Shown: positions 1 to 10,350 of the stretch, one piece after another | Position numbering within the stretch: position 1 is the stretch's first letter | How the letters are laid out: every line of letters starts with the position of its first letter | Translations under genes and position numbers: made by a program | The notes under the pieces: generated by a model | What the model was told of the DNA's origin: nothing | Seen by the model: only the letters and a program-made list of their open reading frames with translations | The model's database searches: none | DNA from: Zygnema cylindricum | Taxonomy: Eukaryota > Streptophyta > Zygnematophyceae > Zygnematales > Zygnemataceae | Reading direction: 5' to 3' | DNA: 64,000 nt | Assembly (NCBI GenBank): GCA_037447655.1 | Contig: JBBHKE010001428.1 | Location: forward strand, 88,180 to 152,179

Positions 1-13
1 CGCGCAACCTTTG

Positions 14-51
14 CACAAGAGAGTGTACGGATCACAAGAGAGTGTACGGAT
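14..51. repeat. Perfect 19-bp tandem duplication
   Basis: A 19-base unit containing GAGAGTGTACGGAT occurs twice head to tail (14-32 and 33-51) without a mismatch. Confidence 0.9.
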
Positions 52-790
52 CGGTCGTTACAATGAATTCACGCGGCCACCTAGGCCGCAGAATATGTAA
101 TTCGTAGCACTCTCGTTGTTAGCGTGACATCCGATCTCCGGAAAGTTCTCATTGTTCGAGAACCCCGCCTTCACTGCCTCCACAACCGCTTTTGCAGAAA
201 CGACAAACGTAGAGAAACGTGCGTCAGACGAGCGAATCAGTTAGACATTCCCCACGTGTGAAAACATGAACTGCAGAAAATAAAGCATAAAAATTCATTG
301 AACCACGCTATTGGTGTTAAGAACAACTAAGTCATTCGGCGCCTTCGAAATTTGACCCTCGAACCTAAAATAGAGATTAATAATTATGTATATATTTAGA
401 TGTATATTTTCTATTTTAATATAGGTGAGGACTATTTAATATCCATCACACTAATTCGGGAAAATGTGATCAGCTGGTCATTCCGTACAGCAATAGATTT
501 CGAACACCGGAAAGAAGACTACGTGTAAAGTGTAAACGGCCAATAAACGCGATTATAGTTTTAAATATCTAGAATTCGCCCGGGCAAGTAGAAGGAAAAC
601 ATAAAAAAAATGTACGGAAAAAATACAAAAGTATGGCAAAATATTGGTCATGCGTATCGGTAGCCAGTTTCCGATAACCAATATGGACCCTTTTTTAACC
701 AGCCGATAATCGATATATTGGGAACGGAATTATCGCAATAAGTATTAAATGTATCGCGATGCATGACCGATAATTATCGGCCCGATAACT

Positions 791-980
791 ACACCGCTCA
801 TCGTTATTAGTGTTAATAACACTAACTCGATTGAGAGACTATTTCCGGACAAAAATCACAAACTAGAGTTAACGACATTATTTAAGGACGTGGATTACAA
901 CCTGCCACGTCTCCTTGCACTAAATTAGTATTATTAATTCTAATTTTGCAATAACACAAATAAATCTTTAACGCAAAATT
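791..980 (+). mobile_element. Truncated copy of a TACACCG-ended MITE-like family
   Basis: The left end reads ACACCGCTCATCGTTATTAG. The following 180 bases align by eye with the complete copy at 24749-24950: the same blocks occur around CACTAA, AAAAATCACAAA, GTTGCACTAAATTAG and AAATCTTTAACGC. The right inverted repeat of the 24.7-kb copy is missing here. There is no coding capacity, so it would be a non-autonomous element. Confidence 0.6.
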
Positions 981-1135
981 CCAAAAGCGCCCCCGCCCTC
1001 TGCCACGAAATATCCGTACTCGTTTTATACTTTATTTCCTTACCATAAGGGTACGTCCCCATGTAATCGGTACTTTGATAAAGTATTTTGGACTGTAGCA
1101 AAGATTCTCCGTACTACTTTGAAGAGCGTCCCTAT

Positions 1136-1193
1136 GTGCGAAAATGAAATCGCAACTTTGAAATGTGCGAAAATGAAATCGCAACTTTGAAAT
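1136..1193. repeat. Perfect 29-bp tandem duplication
   Basis: A 29-base unit (key words GTGCGAAAATG and CGCAACTTTG) occurs twice back to back without a mismatch, indicating a recent local duplication in non-coding DNA. Confidence 0.9.
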
Positions 1194-2302
1194 GTGACGG
1201 TTATAGACATAGGTACAACTTGTGACGATTGAAGCAGAATATGAAACTTTCGACGATTGGTGACGCCAACAAAAACAATGCCGGTTGTAGACGTCTAGAT
1301 TTTTGTGAAATTGTAGATGTTAAGGGTTTGGTGACATTGTGACGTCATGCTCACTTGTGACAACGTCGACGTCACTGATTCAATAACTTTCCGCCATGGT
1401 TTCCCAATTTCGTTTTATTTACTATTCTCACTCGTCTTGCCATTAAAAAAACCCTAAAAATTGTAAAAAAATATATTTTTAAAGATCTTTCATTTTATAC
1501 CAATATTTTCATGTCTCATTCTAGAAAGTGTGAGATATAAGTGATAGTGTGAAAGGGAGAAGGGAGAGGCGACGACAACAAAAAATTATGCAAAGGACCC
1601 ATTAATGAAAGTGGAGGTCTAAGACCCCTGCAAATTTTTTCCGTACATGCGCGTGACGGGCAAGGAGAAAAATAGCGAGGATTCTCCCTCGTCCAAAAAA
1701 ACTTCCACTCTTGTGGCGCTTGCGTGGGTCGTTTTCGTTCGCTGTTTGGGCTGTACTTTAACTAAAATCACCCCCTCGAGGTGAATTTGGATGAGGTTTT
1801 TTTATGGGCTGGATTCTCTTGCCCGGGCGTCGAAAAGAGGAAAACGCCAAAATGCGTTCACCTGACGACAAACATGCAGTATATTCATAGTATGGAATTG
1901 ACGTTCAATATACTGTGGTAAAAATGATTTTCTCGTACGGCTGAAGTTTTTCTCAAAGGTCCCTGAATTTTAGGGCAAAACGACAGTGAAAAGTCGATAC
2001 TTTAATACATGGGGATGTACCCAAAGTTAGAGGTCACAAACGGTCAACCGAAACCGTGACCGACCGTTAACCGACCGCCCGCGTCGGATCCGGAACAGAT
2101 TTGGTTGCCATATTTGGGGGGCCGGCGGATTCAAGCGGTTGATTCACAAAAAAAAAAAAAATCGGTTACGGTCAGGTAAGCAAAAAACGAAAAAAAAAAA
2201 TTGTACTATCTGTACAATCCAGAATTATTGTACTTTGTACTCTTGGTATCGTGGAAGTACGTGACATCATGATTATTTTTTTCTTCATAATTTTGTACTT
2301 TT

Positions 2303-2500
2303 TCGGGTATGGCGGGTATGGGTAGTCGCGAGAATTCGAGTTTGGTTAACTTTTATTTTTGTAAACGCTTTTCGGTTAACGGTTAACAATTTTGGAGCTG
2401 TACATAACTTGGTCGAGCGTCAAATACTCAAATTTTGAAAAAAAAAAACGGTCGATTTCGGTTATCTAAAATTTTGACTTTTGCGACCTCTGCCATAAGT
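2303..2500 (+). repeat. Dispersed repeat A, copy 1
   Basis: This stretch aligns by eye with 24963-25230. The shared blocks, in the same order, are: a GGGTA/GCGGG start; GAATTCGAGTTT versus GAAATTGAGTTT; TTCGTAAACGC or a close variant; GGTTAAC/GGTAACCG; AACAATTT..GGAGC; a GATTTCGG/GATTCGGG block; and ACTTTTxxGACC. There is no open frame. It is probably an old non-coding element; the family is unknown. Confidence 0.6.
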
Positions 2501-3377
2501 ACGTAGATTTCATACAGACCACCTCTGCCAACCGGTAATTATTGGCTATATTTTTAAGCTGGTGTTCGGGAGCGATATATCGGGACCCCCCTCGCTTAAC
2601 AACCGATGTTTGTCGTTATCGGTTTTATCGAGACATTTTTTCCCTCGATAGACAACACTATTAAACATCTTTCTTTTTGGGCAGTTTTAAAATTTTTACG
2701 CCTCTCAAACTTATTTTCCATCAATTCCCAAAAGTGAGCGAAACAGTTTCTTTTGTGAGACAGCCATAATTGTTTTCTCAAAATTTTCACGGGCAAAAGT
2801 TTCGGCGTATCCATTATTTTATATTTTTTCCATGACTCACACGCGCAATAAAATTTATGGGCCCGTTTGGAAATCTACACCGTGTATCGCTCATAGTGTT
2901 AGGCCTCGATTCCATTAGGCGGTCCTAGTAGATGTACGGATACGTCTAATGACAGTGTTTCCTGGGAGTCCGCTCCATTTTGTTGGGCCAGTAACAAACC
3001 TTCCTCAATTATGATTGGCGCACATAGGTTAGATTCCAGATTCATAAAATCTTAAAAAAATCTACAAAAAGAAAGGCAGAACAAAACATCCGTGCAATCG
3101 GAGGTAGTTAATGATTCGTACGTAAAGTTTGCTGCCAAATTTTGATTTTGAAAATGGAAATCAAAATTTCAAAACGGAATGGCAAAAAGACGTGGCAAAC
3201 TTTGAAGGTCGCGGCAAACTTTCAATATCGGTGGATGTAAGATGGAGTGTGCGAGGATATTTTCGGCTCACCTGCATCCAGCGTGGCAGGCGGCACATGA
3301 TCTGTACGACGTGTAGACCTGTGATCGCTTGTTCAAAGTGGATCTTTTTTTTTTCTTCACGTGGACCAATGGTATAC

Positions 3378-3427
3378 GTCCAGTGGGAACCAACTCTCCT
3401 CGCGAGGAGAGTATCTTCACACTGGAT
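3378..3427. repeat. 50-bp palindromic hairpin, copy 1
   Basis: The core at 3394-3411 is a perfect 18-bp palindrome, CTCTCCTCGCGAGGAGAG. The arms extend outward imperfectly to TCCAGTG on the left and CACTGGA on the right. The hairpin and its flank (GATGxxGTG..TTGCTTC) resemble the one at 13537-13587, so it belongs to a repeated element. The function is unknown. Confidence 0.75.
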
Positions 3428-4150
3428 GATGTGCGTGATTGCTTCGTGGATCTAAAAAAGTGAAATATCCAATGGCCAGGAATTACGCCTACACCATTGG
3501 TGCCTCCCGACAACTTTCCAGTAACGATGTTTCGTTTGACAAAAAAAAAAATCTGTTACGACTCTGTACGGCACTATACGAAAACGTACGACGTGCTGTA
3601 ACAACTCCACTTTTCGTGTAATGGAATGTTACCCGTAATGATTTTTTCGCCACTTAAATCTTCTTTATTCTGTACTTTATTATCCGATTGTCAATTTGAG
3701 ACTGTCAATCGGAAGTTGAGAATCTTACCTTTCAATCGCAACCGTCAGATCTCAAAACTGAAATGCGTGTACCGAGAAAAGATGTGCAAAGAGACGAAAA
3801 AAAGATTAACAATTATAACCCTAGTTGTTCAAATCACGCGATTTTTTCATTTTTTCTAGTAACTATGTATTGTACGTGACTTTTGAAAAAATCGCAAAAA
3901 AAGTCTACTGTACTGTAAATTAACGGAAAACCTAAAAACAAATTATGGCAACAGTACGGTTTTTTACGGAAACTATACGGAAATTTACGAAAAAGATACA
4001 ATGCACGTATCGGTACTTTTTGTTCTGTAATTGAACAGAATGTGCACGGATATGTACGGAAATTTATTGTAAACCTACGGACAATTTCAAAATGAGACGT
4101 TGCAGCGTCACACAATTTTCGCGCCGTAAGTTCATAATTTGTACTGACGC

Positions 4151-4190
4151 CATGGCTGCCTGTCTGTCGTCATGGCTGCCTGTCTAGACA
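4151..4190. repeat. Short direct repeat with a TGTCTAGACA palindrome
   Basis: CATGGCTGCCTGTCT occurs at 4151-4165 and again at 4171-4185. The second copy runs into the 10-bp palindrome TGTCTAGACA. No function is evident. Confidence 0.7.
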
Positions 4191-4869
4191 GACAATATTA
4201 TTCAGACAAAAGAGAGGCGTTGATCATGATTTGATCTTAGGCCTACTGATAATTCCAAAAGATGTTGAGAACGTTGTCCGTAACCAGTTGATGTATATAT
4301 TCCGATGCGTTAACAAGGTGTGATAAGTATATAAATCAATAAAATTTTCCACCGCTCATTTAACGGAGAGCGTACAAACTGCGGCATATGTTCAATTTAA
4401 TTTTTCAACATGTATGTTTTTGTACGGACAAAAATTCATTATCGATTTATACGTTTTTTTCAAATCGACCTCTCCAGTTTCTACGTATTGTACACACGTT
4501 CGATTTGTGCGTAAAATGTGTTTTGAACAACTATGCTAATAACAATTCACGGTGTAGCGACAATCCCAATCATTGACCTTTTGCGAGTCTATTTTTCCAC
4601 GTCTTCGCATTTTGAAATGGACCTACAAACGACGAAAAATATTACCCAATTTTTTCGTAAAAGCACGTGCGGTACAACTTGCGACGTAGTTCGTATGTGT
4701 TAAATTTGATTTCCATTCGTACACCGCGCTCTTTTGAACATTGAACTTCCTCGTAAGCTGGTTTAAAATTTGATGTTCGAAGAAAAAGACTGTTCTCCAA
4801 TTCTCAGATTTACGGTTATGTACGATTTCGAAGTCCATCCGCTACACAACAAAAATCTAAGTCCATACG

Positions 4870-5337
4870 CTACACCACAAATTGTAATTAGCGTAAATAA
4901 CTAATTAGTGTAAAAAAATGTAAAAAAATAATTAGTGTTATTAACTCTAATTTGGGTTTCTTTCCTAAATAATAATCCGCGCTAAATATCTTTATTGTAA
5001 ATTAGGTGCACGTACACAATCTAGCAAAATGTACAGTTTCGCGTCATTATGACGTTTGCACTACGCGGTTTGTGAAAACGCAGTTACATGATAACGACCT
5101 GTATTAAACCATTTCTTGTACTTTTACAATTACTTTTACAATTTTGCAAGGTCAGACACAACCGTACGCCACACTATTTAAAACGACACTATATTAGAGT
5201 TGTTAACACTGATTTAAAAAGTACTTTAAATAATGTAAAGAAAAATTTAGAGTCATTTACTCTATTTAAGGTTTTAGGGTCAAAATTCGGGGTGACGAAA
5301 TTAGCGTACATAATGCTTATTACGATTTGCGGTGTAG
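4870..5337. mobile_element. Inverted-repeat element ending CTACACC..GGTGTAG
   Basis: The left end CTACACCACAAATTGTAATT and the right end ATTACGATTTGCGGTGTAG are inverted repeats of each other with few mismatches. The interior is AT-rich, with repeated TTAGTGTTAATAAC-like words and no coding sequence. The ends resemble the TACACCG termini of the elements at 791, 6309 and 24749, so this looks like a longer member of the same non-autonomous family. I could not define a clear target duplication. Confidence 0.6.
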
Positions 5338-6308
5338 GAGACAAAGTGTAAGTGAAAAGTGACTACCAATTTATGGCAACTCGTTCGCCGCATCGACAAT
5401 TTTTTTTTGTCTAATGGTGAACCTCCATTGACGAAAAATGTTAGTAGTGTTAATACCGCTAATTCGGCGCCCCTATATTTTGAACCCTCGAACCTAAAAT
5501 AGAAATCCTGTAAATTAATATAGGTTCTGTTTAATTAGTGCCAATTACCCTCATTTGGACTGTTTTCATACAATGTAATGTACGAAATGTGCCATTCCTT
5601 AATCTTGAACTGGTCTTATTTTGTACAAACGTGCAAAAAAAGTGTAATAAACCGGCGTCGACACGTGAAAGCCCACTCAGATTTGTTTCTTAGTCAATAA
5701 TAGGAAAAATAGCACGAGTTTGTTCTCAGATATTCAAATGTCGACTATGTGAACACAAGCCATAGCAGCTACACTATGGGAAGGTGTATCTGCATAAATT
5801 AATGTCAATTTTTGTTGAAGTTAGGCCTTTGACCCCAAAATAGAGTTAATAACAATGTTTTTTTTTGCTCCAATTGTTTCTTTACACTAATATCGCTTCA
5901 CAATGTAGCTTAATAAGATCTAGGTCTTTTGGTACCCCAAAGGCAATGGTAATCTACTCGCCACTTACAATCGCTTTCCTTGGATAATTAAAATAAATGC
6001 CAATATGGATGTGACAACCTTACACATCATATAGGCCATGGATTGAGGAGAATATGGATGCAAATCTACCATATTACAACAAGAAATCTTCGTCAAGGTA
6101 CGTTCTATCCACTCCCATCGACTTCCGTCGACCCATCGTGCTATGTAGCAATTCATTTTCTTATTTAAGGTTGTTTGAAATATTTTGTTAGAGTAATGCA
6201 ATAATGCTCTTCTGTAAATCATACATTTTAGATTGCCAGATTATATTATTTTAACAAATTTAAATATTTGAACATACTACCCAAAAAATGGCACATGCTC
6301 GCCAAGGA

Positions 6309-6510
6309 ACACCGCTCATCGTTATTAGAGTTAAATATTTATGTGTTAATGCAAAATTAGAATTAATAATACTAATTTAGTGCAAGGAGACATAGCATAT
6401 TGTAGTTTGTCCTTAAAAAAATGTTGTTAGCTCTATTTTGTGAATCTTGGCCAAAAAAAAAGTCGCGACCGAATTAGTGTTATTACCAATAATAACAATG
6501 AGCGGAGTAG
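6309..6510 (-). mobile_element. TACACCG-family MITE-like element
   Basis: About 200 bp begins CACCGCTCATCGTTATTAG and ends AATAACAATGAGCGGAGTAG, forming imperfect terminal inverted repeats. The interior matches the 24749 and 791 copies in opposite orientation (TAGTGCAAGGAGAC, AATCTTGGCC, CCGAATTAGTGTTATTACC). It has no open frame. The direction is relative to the 24.7-kb copy. Confidence 0.65.
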
Positions 6511-6532
6511 TTTTCTAACCTGACTTCGGTGG

Positions 6533-6920
6533 CAAATTAGTAGTGTTGGGTATCGGGTAAATTCCTATCGCGATAATTTCGATATTCGATATATCAAATA
6601 TCGATCGAGCAAACTCCTCAATATATCATATCGGGACCAACATAATTTATCGCGATATATATCGTAAAAAATGGGTGTCCGTACAGATAAAGTACAAAAA
6701 TTCGTGCGGAAAGTTGTACGAAAAATCATACAGAACCCCATCCCCCCCCCACCCCCCCCCCTCCCCCACTGAGCGCGCGCCACAAGGGGGGGGGCGAGGG
6801 GGGGGTTGAGAAAAAAATCGGGAAAAAAAAAAGGATTCGATATATCGATTATCGGATACGTAAAATTCGATTATATTGAATATCGGCAACAGGTCCTTGA
6901 TACCCAACACTGCAAATTAG
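6533..6920. mobile_element. hAT-like MITE with 8-bp target-site duplication
   Basis: The element itself is 6541-6912 (372 bp). Its ends are TAGTGTTGGGTATC and GATACCCAACACTG, a 14-bp terminal inverted repeat with one mismatch at the outermost base. Immediately outside lie identical 8-bp direct repeats, CAAATTAG (6533-6540 and 6913-6920). An 8-bp duplication and YAGNG-type ends are known features of hAT transposons. The interior holds many palindromic GATATATCG words and a C/G-run block, with no transposase, so it must have been mobilised in trans. The calls rest on directly visible ends and duplication. Confidence 0.85.
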
Positions 6921-7202
6921 CATGAAAGCTACAATGCGAGTAATATAAGTTTTTTTGCCATTAAAACATCTTTTCTCAATGCACATGTCAAATTGTTAAT
7001 CCAACGGTTGCGATTGAAAGGCAAGATAATCGTCTTCGATAGGCGTTATCCATTCAAAATCGAGTATGTGTGCACGGAGAATTTTTTTTTAACAGGCGAA
7101 AAAAATATTATCGCTAGTAACGACAAACATCTATGCCGCCATATTATGTATCAAGAGCCTCTTACCCATAATCAATACATCAATATTTTTACATGTCTAT
7201 AA

Positions 7203-7257
7203 TTGATATATGTGTATATATATGTATATGTATATGTATGTATATATGTATATATAA
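7203..7257. repeat. TATATG microsatellite
   Basis: Alternating TATATG/TATGTA units. Confidence 0.85.
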
Positions 7258-7754
7258 AGCATTGCCACCTAGGCTCGACTCTTTCCTCACAGTCCATTTT
7301 TTTAAATTTTTAAATTTTTATAACTCATAAAATACGCCAACTTAAACGTACGTGAATCTTTTTATGGTTCGGCTTGTTTTAGATTGTTGTTGTTTTTTGT
7401 TTTGTTGTACCTCGTGTTTTACTTTTGAAATGGTAATGAATTCAAGTCCAAAACATATTTCTTTTTGAAACAACCATTGGAAAGTCAAAAATAATTTATT
7501 TTTGCACAAAGGTGTATTAACATCTTTTTTTTTTTCAAAAACAACAATCCTGAAAAGTCATTTATAACCTGTTTTAAACATATACAATCTTTTTTCTTAC
7601 AAAAGAAAACCCTTAAAAAGTTCATTTTGCTCAAAGGACCAGAAAAAACTTTTTTTTTTTAATTTCTTACAAAAACAACATCCATAAAAGTAATTTTGCT
7701 TTGAAGTGGTAAATGAAAAAGAAAAACCTGTGAGATCCAGAACTAATCTCTTTG

Positions 7755-7875
7755 GGAAAGAGGGAGAGGGAGGAAGCGAGAGATGGAGGGAGAGAGGGAG
7801 AGAGGGAGAGAGGAAAGAGAGGGAGAAAGGGAGAGAGGGAGAGAGGGAGGGGGGGAGGGGGGGAGGGGGAGAGAT
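7755..7875. repeat. GA-rich (GGGAGAGA)n microsatellite
   Basis: A purine-only GGGAGAGA-type array just past the 3' end of the minus-strand gene. The open frame opposite it (Ser/Leu/Pro-only translation) is an artefact. Confidence 0.85.
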
Positions 7876-7975
7876 ATAGAGTAATGATCAAAAAATACAT
7901 TTGAGTTTGGAACGTCCAATTTGAACTATTATTTTCGATTTTCGATTCAATTTGATAGCCAATTTTATTATTTGA

Positions 7976-7981
7976 TTTATT
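7976..7981 (-). terminator. Candidate polyadenylation signal AATAAA
   Basis: On the minus strand an AATAAA hexamer lies about 20 bases past the stop codon of the gene at 8002-13025. This is a plausible spacing for a poly(A) signal, but in an AT-rich region the hexamer is also expected by chance. Confidence 0.4.
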
Positions 7982-8001
7982 TCACATTTCGTCTTCTTCT
8001 C

Positions 8002-10303
8002 TCAAACGTTTCCTACCATTTGTTTTCGCAATTGACCGTCAATCAAATTATCGATTTCATTATTCGCTACTTCTGATTCCTCTACACTCCTCACTACTTC
8101 CTCTTCCTCTCCCTCTCTCTCCTTCCCCTTCTCCTTTCCCCCCTCCTTACCGCCCTTCTCCTCCATCTCCGTCTCCTTCTCCTTCACTATATCCCTCTTC
8201 TCTTCCATCTCCTCCTCTCTTTCCTTTTCCTTCATTACCTCATCCACTGTCTCTTTCCCCTGACTCTTCCTCCCCTCCTCCTCCTCCTTCCCTTCCTTCT
8301 CCTTCTCCTCCAAATCCTTCTTCACCTTTATCTCCTCCCCCTCCTCCCTCCCTCCTTCCCTCCCTGTAACATCAAAAGTAAAACTCATACTGCCTCCACT
8401 TGGAAGATCGATATCCATTGGAGTGGCGACACCTGTCACACTTTCTCCCTTCCCTCCCTCTCCTCCTCCTCTTCCCTCCTTTTTCTCCCTCTCCTCCCTT
8501 TCCTCCATTTGTTGACCCTAGGAGAGCTCCAGAAGAAGACAAAACAGCTGATGTATGCAAAGCTAAAATTTTGTCTTTTGTGGATATTTCTCCAGATTTG
8601 ACATTGATTGGAGAAACTTTTACAAAAATTTGGGTATTTGCAAGTTGAGTATTGACATATTTTGAGTTTTCTCCTCCTCTCCCTCCCTCTCTTCCCTCTC
8701 CTACCTCTCCTACTACTCCTCCCTCTCCTCCTTCCTCCCCTCCCACTGACGTCACCTTTTCGTCTTTTTCTTCGGTTTTTTCAGTTTTAGGAGTTAAAAT
8801 CACATCTGTTTTTTTCGCTGGAGGAACCAATATTTGAACTTTTTTAGTTAAATTTTCGGTCTCTTTTTTTTTCAAAACCGATGATTTGGCTTTTTCAGAA
8901 ACAGGTGGACGAGGCGGTTTGTCCTTTTCACTTTTGTCCTTTGCGCTTTTGTCTTTTTCGGTTTTGTCCTTATCTGCTTTGTCTTTTTCAGGGGTAGTAG
9001 ATGAGATTGTTTGGACTTCTCCCGCAGTCTGAAAAATGGTGAGGGAGAGAGGGAGAGAGGGAGAGGGAGAGAGGGAGAGGGAGAGAGAGAGGGAGAGGGA
9101 GAGAGCAAAGCGGGGGAGGGAGGGAGGGAGGAGAGGGCCCCACTCACAATCTATCATTTAAAACCCCACAACCCCCAAAACAGAAAAAACACCAAAACAC
9201 ATTCCAAGAAACTTCCAAAATAAGAGCCAATAAGAGAACCTCCCTCCACTCCCCTCCCCTCCCCCCCCCCCCCCCCCACCCCTCAAAAACAAAGGAGAAA
9301 AAAGAGAAAAAAAAAAAAACCCTTCATAAACCGTAACAAAAACCACCGAAAACCTTAAAAATCCCCCAAGACCCTGGTTTCATGCGATGGTTTTCAGAAT
9401 TTTTCGCGTTTTTTCTTGGATGAAAACAAAAAAAAAACAAACAAAATAACTTGCCTGCGTGACATTTATCTCCTTCTTGGGGATTTTAGGTTTTCCAGTA
9501 TTGTTGGTTTCTTTGGGAGGGTGGAGTTTCTGTCTCACCTCCTCCACCAACATTTGGGGAGGAACCACTCCTTCTATCCCCAAATCCGTGAACTAAAACC
9601 CCAAAAAACGTCACAAAACGTTTAAATTTATAGTTGTAAAATTCAACGCTATAAAAAAAAGGTTATAAAACGTTAAAATTTGTGGTTTTTGAAAGAATAA
9701 ACGTTATAAAGAAATGATGCAAAATGTTACGCAAAATTGGTATAAAATGTTGAAAAAAATTGTCACTAAATGTTACAAATTGTTAAAAATGTTGTGACAA
9801 AACATTACACAACATTGTTACAAAATGTTGCTTCAAAATGTTGCTTCAAAATGTTGCAAAACATCGCAAAAACGTTGTCACAAAATGATACGAATTGTTA
9901 CAAATCGTCATAAAACATTCGATAAAATCGTCATAAAATGTTATCAATTTTTTTTTCCAACAACACAAAGGTGGACGAAAGAAAACAAAAAAGTTCACAA
10001 AATGTAGAAAGAAGAGAGAAAAATGATAAGAAAATAAGAAAAGTTTGCAAATGTAAAAAAATAATAAGAACAATGATAAGTAAAAACAAAAGTTCACAAA
10101 TATGAAAACAGGGAGAAAAATGTCAAGAAAAAACAAAAAAAAGAGAAAAATGACAAGAAAAAATAAAAAAAATAAACAAAATGTAAAAAGAGAGGAAATC
10201 GTCAAGAAATTAACGCACTCTGCAAAACCCTTCGATGTCACGTCGCATCGCAAGTCGAAGACCCCTCCAACAATATTTCTAAAAAAAAAGAAAAAAAACC
10301 AAC

Positions 10304-10350
<47 letters not shown>

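Larger units (their letters stand above)
1..7975. other. Gene-free, repeat-bearing region
   Basis: I see no open frame here with a recognisable domain, protein-like composition or supporting splice sites; all open frames are short. The DNA is AT-rich and unusually full of GTAC and TACGG words. It carries several inverted-repeat elements, listed separately, and degenerate repeats. The last 700 bases are T- and GA-rich simple sequence. Confidence 0.7.

Noticed and set aside
3834-4115. 93-codon minus-strand open frame
   Set aside because: No domain, no splice support and no conservation signal; expected by chance in AT-rich DNA of this length.
10215-10280. Alternative reading NIVGGVFDLRC of the short exon in the minus-strand gene
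   Set aside because: Its phase does not join the neighbouring exons; the KYCWRGLRLAMRR frame does, with a good GTGCGT donor.
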